The position numbers and the translations under genes were made by a program. Below the pieces are notes generated by a model. It saw only the letters and a program-made list of their open reading frames with translations, had not been told where the DNA came from and did no database searches. A stretch of 64,000 bases of DNA from Diphasiastrum complanatum (Eukaryota; Streptophyta; Lycopodiopsida; Lycopodiales; Lycopodiaceae), in the NCBI GenBank assembly GCA_029204225.1, contig CM055111.1:21975805-22039804 (forward strand), read 5' to 3'. Below are positions 1-10,240 of this stretch, one piece after another. The stretch's first letter is position 1; every line of letters begins with the position of its first letter.

Positions 1-595
1 CCCTGATCTTTGGTTACAATAAACCAACAATCCTGCCAATGTAGAAAAATCAGCATCTACATACAAAATGAGATGCAAAGTCTAAGAGATACTGATCAAA
101 CATGAATCAAAATATAAAATATAGCTTTTGCTCGTACAATTATAGTACCCTACTGTAATTATAGTACCCTATTTTATTTAACATGTGTGAAATCGAAAAT
201 AGCAATAAAAGATCATTCTACAAATAGAATTGCAAGATAACATGAGAGTGCACCAATGAGTAGTAGAACCCAAAGAGGACCATGTATAATGATGGAATGA
301 GAGAGAGAAGAGAGAATATGCGTCTCTCCATGAGTTACATCCTTTATAGAGTGTCCAAACCCTATTTGGCCACTTGGCTTTCCCTCCAAAATGTAAACCC
401 TACTATTTCTGGGACTAGATTCAATGTACCCAAAGTTCAAATTTGAATCTCTCCCAAACTTGACTACCAACTTTCCCACACTTTCAAAAAGTGTTTATTG
501 AATGTATTTTAAACTAATATAACTTCAAAAAGTTTAATCTCTAAGTCTAAAATGAGTTTTGGCCTCATATTAGTTAATAAGACACAATTGAAAAC
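1..595 (-). repeat. LTR-derived segment at the R0/core 1 boundary
   Basis: Bases 1-500 are the inverted copy of 10241-10740 and form the tail of the right arm of a palindrome lying mostly left of the window. On the minus strand it looks like an LTR: a promoter-like cactctataaagg (RC near 340-352), then a stretch ending gatttttctaca (RC near 35-47), a typical LTR-style CA end. A repeated tagtaccct-type motif lies at about 145-175. The minus-strand open frame at 213-479 is probably an LTR shadow, not a gene. The LTR similarity extends to about 595. Confidence 0.6.
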
Positions 596-889
596 ACCCG
601 ACCAAATCAATCACCACAGCACAACGTCAAGTGCAACAAGAACACAGAATTGCTCTCTTCAAACTGTATATTCCACTCTCTTCGTAAGTACAAAGATGAG
701 TTCCTTAAAAAACACTCAAAGGGCTCGTAAAAGCAAGATGGCCCGATAACTCTAGAACTAAGAAAGCACTGTATAAGTCGATCATTGCTATTTTAACTCT
801 CTCCCTCAATGATCAATGTCACTTCTTATTTTAGAGTATACTCTATTCATGGAACATAACTCCATGATAGCATTACATGCAAAGGCTTT
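596..889. other. Copia-F 3' flank, no gene
   Basis: About 300 AT-rich bases downstream (minus-strand sense) of the RNase H fragment. The minus strand carries a purine-rich tract, gagggagagagtt, near 797-811 that could be the polypurine tract next to a 3' LTR. A 65-codon plus-strand frame at 552-749 is preserved in all three units but has no recognisable motif, so I do not call it a gene. Confidence 0.4.
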
Positions 890-1249
890 TTACATGACCT
901 GGCCTAAGCCAAGTTTGGCTCTAAAAGTTTCAAACTTTTCTTTACTTAAAGCTTTTGTAATTATATCAGCAACTTGTAACAACGTAGAACAATGTTCAAT
1001 TCCTATGTCTTCAGATTGTAATTTTTCACGCACAAAGTGATATTTTACTTCAATATGTTTTGTCCTTGCGTGAAAGATTGGATTTTTAGCCAATTGTATT
1101 CCACTTTGACTGTCACAAAAAATAATAGTGGGATTTACTTGTTTCATGCCAATCTCACATAGCAACTTACGTAGCCAAATAGCTTTCTGGGTAGAAAATA
1201 GAAGGGTTTTCTGAAGATCAGTTGTCATATTGCCATATTTTTGCCACAA
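890..1249 (-). pseudogene. Copia-F: Ty1/copia RNase H C-terminal fragment (unit 1)
   Basis: The 3' end of a Ty1/copia pol gene. Visible motifs are AIWLRKLLCEIG, FCDSQSGIQLAKNP, FHARTKHIEVKYHFVRE and ADIITKALSKEKFE, which form the RNase H core and the C-terminal tail of copia polyproteins. The intact enzyme degrades the RNA strand of the RNA-DNA hybrid during element replication. The frame is open for about 119 codons to the natural stop, but there is no RT upstream: homology ends near 1250, where a different, TTCGCC-rich sequence begins. It is therefore a 5'-truncated relic. The polarity is opposite to the Copia-D element in the same core, and the sequence is clearly a different copia lineage. 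Confidence 0.85.
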
Positions 1250-1875
1250 AAGTCAATTTTTTGCAAAAAAATTTGCAAAAATACCAGTATTACTCTTGAT
1301 TCTTCGCCAAAACCTTCGTTGAGTTTCCAAAACATTCTATTTATAGTAAACTACTATTTTTGAGTTCGGCGAAGATTCTTCTTCTCCAGATCGTAGAAAA
1401 TCTTGATTTTTACCCTCGCCAAACTACAGAAACTGTATTTTCTTGTGTCAGAAACCTTCATCCGATTTTCCATTGTTTTATCTGTGTCAGATCTTGCATC
1501 TGAGAGGTCGGCGAAGGTTATTTCTATAGAAATTGTCAAAAAATTTGATTAGAGATTTTTTTCTCAAAACAGCATTGTTGAACCTTCGTCGAGCCAATCT
1601 TCACTTAGGGAACCTTCGCCAGTACTATTTTTAAGTTTAGACTTTCCAGATCAAGTCTCTATCAAAATTTAGGTCAAATCTAATACATTCTTATTTGGAT
1701 TCTGAGAAATTTTTCATTTTTTGAGAAGTATCAATTGATTGAATTTCGAAATCTTTTTCACGATATAGAGTCAGATTCTTGAAACTAGAATATATCTAGC
1801 AGCTTTGATCTGAGAAAGTTTTGATTGAAAAATCTAGATCCAATTTCATTGTGTGCTTGATTTGAATTTGTTAAA
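1250..1875. other. Leader or LTR region with repeated TTCGCC motif
   Basis: No gene. The segment precedes the gag start at 1876 and carries at least six scattered copies of a ctTCGCC/GGCGAag or TTCGtcGA-type motif (about 1300, 1313, 1366, 1424, 1507, 1582 and 1613) in both orientations. By position it could be the LTR or untranslated leader of the gag-bearing element. I see no clear tRNA primer-binding site. Confidence 0.4.
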
Positions 1876-2338
1876 ATGGCTGTCTTTGGAGCTGCTCCTG
1901 GAAGTGCTCCTCAGGAAGTCAATCCAATTATTGTTAGAAGAGCACCCCGTTTGGATCTACCCAAATATAATGGATTAACAGATCCAGTTAGATTTCTTCA
2001 AATCTATGCTGAATCCTGTGAAGTCTGGAGAGAGTTTTTCCCCAAGATAAACTTATGTTGTTTCCTATGGCCTTAACAGGCGCAACACAAGATTGATACT
2101 ATAATCAAGATGAAACTGAGCGTACAGATTGGGAGGTTGTTAAAAGAGCCCTTATCACACGATTCAAACCTCGAAAGTTTATGGAAGACCCCTTCCTACT
2201 TTTAAGTAAAATTAAAATGGGAAAGCAGAAAATGGTTCGAGATTACATTGAAAGGGTGAAACACCTCAGATCTGAGTGCAAACCTGAGCTGATTAACAAA
2301 AATGCCATGACTATGTGATTTTTGTCAGGTCTACCTAA
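1876..2338 (+). pseudogene. Gypsy-like retrotransposon gag fragment (unit 1)
   Basis: It starts with ATG at 1876. The first frame contains LPKYNGLTDPVRFLQIYAE; after a two-base deletion near 2027 (unit 2 has gaagtctatgg, unit 1 gaagtctgg) homology continues in other frames: DETERTDWE, KRALITRFKPRKF, KMVRDYIERVKHLRSEC and FLSGLPKW. This pattern matches the Retrotrans_gag capsid domain found mainly in Ty3/gypsy elements; it differs from the copia UBN2-type gag elsewhere in the window. The fragment ends at 2338, where unit 1 has lost bases that unit 2 retains. No zinc knuckle, protease or pol follows. Calling it gypsy-like rests on gag alone. Confidence 0.7.
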
Positions 2339-3019
2339 ATGGATTTTTTAGTAAGAGGTCAAAATGTTATCATATCCGATGACGATTTTGTCTCCGTTTT
2401 GCTCAAATATGACAAAATTCACCGATTTTTGTTGTTTTCTCTGATTTCTCAAATCCAAATGGATCTTAAGAATGGTGATCTGAATAGCTTTCCTTGCTCA
2501 ACAATCAGATTAGATTTTAAACAAGATTATCCATCAAATCAAGCAAAATCACTCTCAATCTAACCCTAAAATGCAATTTTAGCCATACTTATGCCAAAAC
2601 AAGATGCCTAATGCAAACTAACATCCGTCAAAACATGATGTAAACTAATAAACTGGCGTAGCTCTCCGGAAACGGCGCCAAAATTGTTGTGGAGCTATTT
2701 CCTACCCTAGCCTCAACCCAAGATCCAAGCACACAAGCATCAAGGAGATGAGGTTAGATGTCATGCGGAGGTTCAATCCCATGAGAGCGATAGCATAGAA
2801 CAAAATCCAGCATGTACTGATGATCCACAATTAACACTAAGATCCATTAACACTAGCATTAGTCCTATAACCATTAGCACTAAATCCAATGATAGCGTAC
2901 TCCTCTCTCTCCCTTTCTCTCTCACAAAAAGCATAAGAATTAGAAAATCCAACAATAATCATTCATCGGGTTGGACTTACAGACGCAGGGTGCCAAATCC
3001 CTCTCACTTACTAACTAGG
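2339..3019. other. Non-coding segment with deletion scar
   Basis: No recognisable gene. A junction near 2352 marks loss of about 356 bases relative to unit 2 (33278-33635). Bases 2700-2800 carry one half of an inverted repeat (cctagcctcaa ... atcaaggagatgag ... tgagagcgatag) whose other half exists only in unit 2. A minus-strand open frame at 2773-2955 is low complexity and unassigned. Confidence 0.5.
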
Positions 3020-4693
3020 GTTAGAGTTGTCTCGATATCCACAAACCCTCCAACAGAGGCCGAATGTCAACTTTCTTAAAACTTTTGGATGTACTTGCTA
3101 TGTCAATATAACTCTTGATGATAGGACAAAGGAGGATCCATCTTCAAGGAAAGGTATATTTGTTGGATATAGTGAGGTGAGTAAAGCCTACAAGGTTTAT
3201 ATTCCTACTACTAATAAGGTGATTATTGGTAGAGATGTTATTTTTGATGAGGGGAATTTTCCAAAGGTGTCTTCAAGTGATGATGGTGTGGATGGATCTA
3301 ACAATCTTGATGTTGTTGTGATGGATCCTACTTTAGATGGTGATGATGAAGGACCTTCATCAAGTCAAAAGCCAAGGAGAACATCAAGGGAAAGACAAAC
3401 GCCTTCAAGGCTCACATATGATGAGAAATGTAAGCAAGTTGTTGGAGGTACAGACTTTGTTGTCCTAATTTCTTTTGATGAACCTACTTGTGTAGATGAA
3501 GAAAGGAACAAAGAGGAGTGGATCCAAGCAATAGATCTTGAGTATCAAGCCCTTATGAAGAATGGAACATGGATATTGGTGGAGTCACCTAAGGACAAGA
3601 AAGCTATTGGATGTAAATGGATATTCAAGGTGAAGACAATCAATAAGGTTGGTGGCAAAAGGACATGCTCAAGAACATGGTATTGACTATGACGAAACCT
3701 TTGCACCTATGGCAAATATGGTAAGCATTCGGGCCAATCTCTCTTGCTACTCTTTATGGATGAGATCTATGGCAATTGGATATTACAAATTCTTTTTTGA
3801 ATGGTGATCTTGAGGAGGAAGTGTACATGGAGCAACCTGAGAGCTACATTTGACCTAAAAAGCCAAATCATGTGTGTCTTCTACAAAAGAGTTTGTATGG
3901 CCTTAAGCAAGCACCAAGGAGTTGGTATGCTAGGCTTAACACTTTTTTACTCTCTCAAGGCTTTGTTATGAGTGAGTATGATCATTCACTTTATTATAGG
4001 TTTTCTGAAAATGATATTACCATTTTGCTAATCTATGTGGATGATATCATCTTGAGTGGTGGAGACAACCAAGATGTGGAGTATATCAAGAGTGCTCTCA
4101 AGAAGGAGTTTGAAGTGCATGATCTTGGTCATTTGCATTACATTTTAGGAATAGAAGAGATTATATCTTCTCAAACTACTTTCATTTGTCAAGAGAATTA
4201 TGCTAATTCTATTCTATAGAGATTTCATATGGTAGATGCAAAGTCTTGTGATATACCTATGGAGTCAAATGTAAAGCTAACTATAAGGGGTAATGAAAGA
4301 TCCTTCAAGGACATTACCCTCTATAGAAAGCTAGTTGGTTCACTTATCTGTCTAACCATCACAAGACCAGATCTAAGATATTGTGTTGGTGGATTAAGCT
4401 AATGTATGCAAGATCCTAGTGAAGAGCATTGGAAGCTAGGGAAACGAGTTTTGACATACATCATGGGAACTCGAGATTTTGGCATATTGTATGAGGGATC
4501 ATCACCTAACTTGTTTGGATTTTCACATTCAAACTTTGTTGGGAGAAAAAATGGATAGGAAAACCATAAGTACTCATTGTATTTTCATATGTGATGGAGC
4601 TATATCATGGATGTCAAAGAAACAAGCCACTATCTCATTGTCATCTACTAAGGCTGAATACAAAGCGCTTACAGAACATGAGTGTCAAACTTG
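3020..4693 (+). pseudogene. Copia-D: integrase C-term, reverse transcriptase and RNase H relic (unit 1)
   Basis: A 5'-truncated Ty1/copia pol. Domains in order: integrase C-terminal region (FGCTCYVNI, then RKGIFVGYSEVSKAYKVY and GRDVIFDEG, about 3080-3270), an acidic Ser-rich linker, RT N-terminus (EEWIQAIDLEYQALMKNGTW, IGCKWIFKVK, about 3510-3635), a frame break near 3650, [21 protein letters not shown] (about 3775-3840), an in-frame stop at 3852, then SLYGLKQAPRSWYARL and the catalytic YVDDI (about 4035-4050). After a stop at 4217, RNase H pieces end with AISWMSKKQATISLSSTKAEY (about 4598-4660). Several stops and frame changes make it non-functional. Homology ends at about 4693, where it abuts the opposite-facing Copia-E protease. 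The integrase C-terminus closely resembles Copia-B in the arms, so both belong to one lineage. Confidence 0.9.
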
Positions 4694-4725
4694 ATCCTTG
4701 ATTCCTCTCTGATTCCTTTCCAATC

Positions 4726-5900
4726 CTAAATAACAACACAATCAAGATTACTTATGCAAGACTCCCCCTTAGTGAATGAATCATAAAAGATAAAAGACTC
4801 ATCTTCTTGACTATCTTGCCTTAGCAAGCACCTCAATTCTATCCAACATTTAATCACTTGATCTACCTTTTTTATTAAACCATGTGATATTACTTGCTCT
4901 CTCTTCTTTATGTAACAAGCATCTCCATCAAACGCTACTTCATGTCCATTGTCAATTCTCCCAACACTAGGATGAATCTTTGAAAGTGAAGGAATGAACA
5001 ACACATTTTCATGTATTTGAGAGAGTAAGAGAAAGAGACAATACCTTAATAAAATACTAACCATCATTTGCCATGTAGATCACTTGCTTGACTCAGTCAT
5101 AAGTGACTAAGGAAGAAAAGAATTTCTTATGACTAGTCATATGAGAACTAGCTCCACTATCGATCTACCATGACTCTTTGTCACTTTCACTTGAGATGAG
5201 ACTTGAAGACATCATAAGAGTATCAACAACATCATTACTAACAAATTCACAATTGGTAAATTTTCTTTGCTTGCTACCTTCCAATTGCTCTCTTGTCATT
5301 TTATTGCACTCATAAGAAAAGGACATTTTCTGCCACAATAAAAGCACTTGAGTTCAGATTTATCATTCTTACCACCATAAGAGGATGTTGCCTCACCTTG
5401 CCCTTGATCCATGGTGCTCTTCTTGTTGGAGTTCCACTTGACTCCTCCTTTTCCCTTGCCTTTCGTGAAAAATACCTCTTCGTCTCCAACCTTGCTAGAA
5501 TTAGGTCTACTTCTAGTCTTAACATTGATCCTCTTTGGCACCAACACCTCTTGCAATTCTTCAATAGATGGCAAAGTTGTTAAATAGCAAAACTTTGAAC
5601 AAAATTAGCATAACCTTCTCCAAATCCATTTACAAACACTTGGACAATCTCAATGTTACCAATAGCATTGCCAACACATGCTAAGTCACCATTAAGAGAT
5701 TTAACCCTCACTACATAAGAATTAGCACTTTCACCTTCTGATAGCTTTGAAGAATTTTACTCCTTAGGGTGAGTGCCCTAGATATGATCTTTGACTCATA
5801 AATCCTTTGAAGAGTCCTCCATGCCTCGTAAGATGATGTGCAAGCCCTTACCTCATTGTGAAGCTTATTTGAGACATTCATCTTGAGGATGTGTAAAACT
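4726..5900 (-). pseudogene. Copia-E: gag-protease relic facing Copia-D (unit 1)
   Basis: Read on the minus strand from about 5900: UBN2-type gag (SSYEAWRTLQRIYESK, frame change, GDLACVGNAIGNIEIVQVF and ANFVQSFAI, then SIEELQEVLVPK); a zinc knuckle CFYCGRK near 5335, broken by a frame change that continues as FSYECNKM (the usual knuckle His is not seen); then a retroviral-type protease start (stop codon just before an ID-SGASSH-like stretch near 5150) and NVLFIPSLSK plus RIDNGHEVAFDGDACYIKK (about 4995-4895). Multiple frame shifts make it a relic. The gag is a diverged relative of Copia-A gag in the arms. It ends about 30 bases from the end of Copia-D on the other strand, a convergent pair of half-elements. 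Confidence 0.8.
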
Positions 5901-6218
5901 ACTTGGCCTTCATTGGAACTAGCATGTACTTTGCAACAAGCTTTGTAGTAGTGCCGCCTCTAGTAAGGACGACAATCAAAGATTCTCGTACTTTATTAGC
6001 AGTTCACACAACCAATGATGCAAGGCTTTTTAATGGGCTCCTTGGAAGCGGCGTTTACTTCACGATTTCTTTGAATGTTGCAGCATGATCTAGAGATAAT
6101 TTTTCCTCGATGCAAACGTGAGCTATGTTTTTGACCACCAACTTTGGATATGCTCCAGCTGTAGTTGCACCACCAGCTCCATCCAGTTGTTGACATTTCT
6201 TTACGCTTCACCCTTAGA
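5901..6218. other. Unassigned segment between Copia-E and the microsatellite
   Basis: On the minus strand short coding-like stretches are visible (for example IAHVCIEEKLSLDHAATF and ASKEPIKKPCIIGC, about 6130-6000), but I do not recognise them and they break frame. This could be the extreme 5' part of Copia-E gag or captured host sequence. The segment is conserved in unit 2 (37191-37509). Confidence 0.3.

Positions 6219-6290
<72 letters not shown>
6219..6290 (+). repeat. Compound microsatellite (TG)12(AG)24
   Basis: Perfect TG tract 6219-6242 followed directly by a perfect AG tract 6243-6290. Unit 2 has (TG)20(AG)24 at the same place. Apparent long open frames here are artefacts of the repeat. 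Confidence 0.95.
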
Positions 6291-6292
<2 letters not shown>

Positions 6293-7690
6293 CGTGTACT
6301 GGTACAAATACCTTAAAATGAAGCATGAAGGGAGGGTCAGTTTCAATTTCGCTTTTCACAATCTATCCATTCATGCGTTGACTAAAACTTTTGCTTTTGC
6401 TTATGGTTCATGCAAACAAAAATAGCTTTTGCAATCCTTATGGCTCATGCATTGTTTGTGTGACTTCGTTCTAATTTTTATATGGCAATACTAGATGCAT
6501 GTTTCTTTAGCACTCAACAAAGGTTTTACCCTCAAAAATTAAGGCCACCATCACATAATATCCGTTATACCTTTTTTCAAAACTCCATTGAGTGACCTCA
6601 AGGCCAAAAACACCAATTTGCTATAACAGCAAAAACATAAAAAGGAGCTTTATGCGGGTACAGTCCCCGCTCGAGTTCAAAGGAGGTTCCCGCTCGTTTT
6701 ACTTTAAACCTAAAAGAAATGCTAGATATTTTTACTATATTTATGGGTGTGCATTCCATACTTGCTGTTACTTGTCATTTTCTTCTGTTTCTGCGAAGAT
6801 ATCCCCAGCACGGCAGCGATCGAACAAACGAGTCGCTTGAAGCAAGTTCCCACCACGTCTCCATCTTGCAAATCGTGGCGGTGGCAGCGCGCACATGTTA
6901 GCTAGCTCCTTGACGGCTCGCTACGATCATCGTCATCTAATTCTTCTTCTTCGTTTTTGAGTGATCAGCTGCAAGTATGTATCAACCCATATCTCATTTT
7001 CATGTTACGGTGTAATATTTGGATTTCGAGTATTGTTGTAGTCATGCATTGAGTTCCATTATCAACTTGAGGTCGTGTAGCTTGGGATGTTCCTCTTTCT
7101 TTTCAGTTGTCTTTGCAGGTTTTTCGGCTCCGTCTGGTTGCTTCTATCTCATGCTTTCCTCCTTTCGAATGATGTGCATAAAGCATACTAATACGTACTA
7201 GTACACACAGTATGATAGAGTTATATTACACTGTATGTGCTTTTTTATTCGCTCGTCGACCCTGTCTGCTTGTTTTCGTTGACACTTGATGACGAAAACA
7301 GTGCCTTTATTGTCCTGCCATTCACCCCTTGCACTGCCTGAGGATATCTTTGCTCAATCGCTTATCATCTCTGCCTGCATTTGGATAGAGTATCTGAAGC
7401 ATAGTCCTTATTTCAAGATTTCATTTCTGGTTATTGATGTACGAATTCTGATATCTATCTTCCTTGCTTTTCCAGCATAGTGGGTATCAGCATTCAGTAA
7501 TTCGCTGGCTTATACTTGAGCCGATTCTTTCATGTTTTTGGCAAAGCATAGCTCATGTTTTACGACTACTTTTTATAACTCAATGCAACAAGTACTTGAT
7601 CTGAAATATACTATTCAAATGTTTATGTGAAGCCAAATGCGAAAGTAGAGCTAAGCAAGTATAAAATTGGATTGCAGCTGCAAGAAAAAT
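6291..7690 (+). promoter_or_regulatory. 5' flank and presumed promoter/leader of the aspartic protease gene
   Basis: This 1.4 kb has no protein-coding homology, is richer in GC than the surrounding retroelement DNA around 6780-6930, and is nearly identical in unit 2 apart from a seven-base deletion there (atacgta, near 7190). A donor-like aagtatgt near 6972 followed by the acceptor-like tttgcagg near 7115 would allow a 5'-UTR intron, but this is unproven. A tataaaa at 7660 lies only 30 bases before the ATG, too close to be the core promoter. The transcription start cannot be placed by eye. Confidence 0.35.
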
Positions 7691-9344
7691 ATGGCTTCCG
7701 TTCTGAGAACCACGAACAGAAGGTTCAACTTTGTTATTCATTTCATTCTTTCGGCCGCCATTACCTTCGACCTTTCGGGTGCCACAACATCTTTCTCTCA
7801 CACAAGCCAACGATCATCCATTCCCGACGGGTTTCAGCGCCCAGATTATGTCTCAGATTCTTGGGACCAAACAGCAATTCTTCCAGCCAATTCGCCGAAA
7901 ATTCTCGAAGGGCAATTGTTGGAAACAGGTATAAGGGAGACGGAGCTGCAGGGAGGAGCAAATGAAATTAGAACAGGAATACCCTTGAAGCTAGTCCACC
8001 GAACTTCTCTGCTGTCTCCACAGTCCAGGACTGAATCTGTTAAAATCAGCATTCTTAAAGAGTTGCTGGAGTTAGATACTGTCAGATTGAGAGGATACAA
8101 GCTCAGCTCATGGATTACTGGGATCCCCCAGAGTGGCCACTTTGCCTCAACGAATTCAGTGAGTAGAAAACACAAAGCCGCAGATGTTGCCCACGAGAAA
8201 TTTTCATCAGAGAGCGCAAACAACAGAATTAGTTCGGGGGCAACACTAGGCTCAGGTCAGTATTTTGTAGATTTCTACATGGGAACGCCAGCGAGGAAAT
8301 ATTCCCTGATCGCGGATACTGGCAGTGATCTAATCTGGATTCAATGCTACCCTTGCAGTAAATGTTATTCGCAATCCAATCCTATCTACTATCCCAATAC
8401 TCGTCTTCTCATCAGTTTCTTGCTCTGCCAAACAGTGCTTTCTTGTTCCAGCACCACCACACGATTCCTGCAGTTCCAGGTTTCCAACAAGCTGCCAATA
8501 CACGTACGAGTACAATGATGGATCTTCTACTAGTGGCTTTCTAGCATCTGAGACGGTCACAATGATATCTAGCTCTGGCGAGCGTTTGAAGATCAGCAAC
8601 ATCACGTTTGGATGCGGCTTAAGCAATGAAGGTCAGACTCTGCACGGATCTAACGGCGTCCTTGGTCTTGGGCAGGGGCCTGTCTCTTTTGCATCTCAGT
8701 TAGGAGATCTCTACGGAAGCATATTTTCCTATTGTCTTGTGGACTATCTGAAAGCCACTACAGATACTAGTCTGCTTGTGTTTGGAGATGCCAAGATTTC
8801 GCAATCTTTGAGGAATGCTATCCAATACACTCCACTTTTGAAGAATTCATTTGCAGAAACGTATTACTATGTGGGCATCAAGCATGTTCGTTTGAATGGA
8901 CGAGTTCTGCCTATCCCTTCAAAATTATGGCAGATTGACTCTGCCGGCTATGGTGGCACCATTGTTGATTCTGGCACGACACTCACATATTTCAGAAAAG
9001 CGGCTTATTCACTTATTGTTGCTGCATTTAAACGAGCCATAACTATGCCTAGAGTAGCACCCATTCAAGGCCTTGATCTCTGCTTCAACGTTTCTGCTGA
9101 TTCTGGCATAAAAATTCCTGAATTCTCAATCCTTTTGGAAGGAGATGTCCTCTTTCAGCCCCCAGCAGAGAATTACCTTATTGACACAGCTCTTGATGTG
9201 AAGTGCATTGCAATGCAAGGAGTCGATTCACCTCTTGGATCAAACACAATAGGAAACTTGCTCCAGCAGAATTTCCATGTAGAGTATGATAGATCAAGAG
9301 CCCGACTGGGGTTTGTGTCGGCAAACTGCTCCTCATCATCGTAG
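7691..9344 (+). pseudogene. Nepenthesin-type aspartic protease, pepsin family A1, frame-broken (unit 1)
   Basis: A secreted plant aspartic endopeptidase. I chose ATG 7691 because it begins MASVLRTTNRRF followed by a hydrophobic stretch (FVIHFILSAAITF) that looks like a signal peptide. A propeptide of about 180 residues precedes the catalytic domain (SGQYFVDFYMGTPARKYSLI). The first catalytic motif DTGSDLIWIQC starts at residue 209 (8315). The Cys-rich nepenthesin insert (CYPCSKCY, then VSCSAKQC) and the flap-like YEYNDGSSTSGFLASET follow, then ITFGCG, the second catalytic motif VDSGTTLTYF (Asp codon 8967) and IGNLLQQNFHVEYD near the C-terminus. The frame changes once: the first frame (to about 8398) runs to a stop at 8516, while the family-like sequence continues from about 8403 in another frame to the stop at 9342-9344. 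No other lesion is seen. The break lies in a TCTTCTC slippage-prone tract and is shared with unit 2. It may be an old pseudogene, or the N-terminal piece alone may be translated. Confidence 0.85.
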
Positions 9345-10240
9345 CCATGATCAACCACTCCATACTTCTCAGGCATTATTTTCCAATGCATTGGGATACA
9401 CTTCAAAATTACATGAAGCTAGTTTTAGAGACACGTTTACGTTCTTTTAGAGGATGTTAACTACTGCTGAGCATGATTTGCTGGAATTGATTCATAAAGA
9501 TGCCAATAAAACTCTCAAATTACTTCCAAGCGGGAAGGTAGGAGATTCTTTCTAAGATGTTCGATTCTGAAAAAAATCTCCATGTATGTTTCCTGTATGA
9601 AGCAAGCTAGTTATCCTTTACTTCAGCTGGCTTTTGGGTCATTGACAGTTAGCTTGACTTGTGTGGTAGACGATTTGTAAGCAGTGCTTGGAAAACCTTT
9701 TGGATATTGCCTCCAAAATCTGAAGTTTTTGCAGAATTTCTAGTTTTTATCTGAACTTATTGACTTCAAGTCGTTCAGGTCGTGCAACTCATGGCTCTTT
9801 CCTTAATTCTTGAAACAAGAGAGTTTGCTATTGAATACTGCAAGAAAAAGTTTAACAAATAAAATCGAACTACCTTGGCAGCAATTCTAGCTAAATGTAA
9901 AATATAGAATGTGTGAACTCTCAAAAGTTCACAAAAACAACAAATTTCATACACCTTTCCCTTTCGCCCACTTGAGCTATGACCAATTTTCAAAATGCAT
10001 TTATACACCCTTATTCTCAATTTTTGCATGTAGCCTTTAGCCTGATATGTAGACAGTTTTAGCTTTGTCCTAATAGCAATAAGCCATTGTGAGTATTTGT
10101 TAAAAGCTGAGTTGCAGCCTCTAGGTGACACTAGCATTATAATGGGTTTCTAGGTTATATTTTTAGTCTTGAAGATCCATCACAGGTGGCAAAGTCTTTT
10201 GAATAGCAATAGTTTGAACAATGTTAGCATGAGCATCCAT
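9345..10240. other. 3' flank of protease, with an unassigned minus-strand open frame
   Basis: There is no recognisable domain. A 120-codon minus-strand frame (9775-10137) stays open in unit 2 with two amino-acid changes. It contains an acceptor-like tttcttgcag followed by tattcaat (RC near 9838), so it may be untranslated or intronic sequence rather than a gene. The region is otherwise AT-rich and ordinary. Confidence 0.35.

Noticed and set aside
213-479. 88-codon frame conserved at 10262, 31147, 41565 and 62490
   Set aside because: Lies inside the LTR-like segment across its promoter-like box. It is conserved because the DNA is duplicated, not because a protein is recognisable.
6165-6425. 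Arg-Glu repeat protein on the plus strand and Ser-Leu/Thr-His repeat protein on the minus strand
   Set aside because: Both are translations of the TG/AG microsatellite.
7660-7666. TATA box tataaaa for the protease
   Set aside because: Only about 25-30 bases before the ATG, leaving no room for a leader.
8399-8412. Mini-intron (gtcttctcatcag) explaining the protease frame change
   Set aside because: A 13-base GT-AG stretch is far below the minimum size of plant introns, and its removal does not give the family-like joined frame.
8330-8626. Minus-strand frames across the protease gene (also 7846-8223, 9173-9406)
   Set aside because: Shadows of the protease coding strand with no domain similarity.
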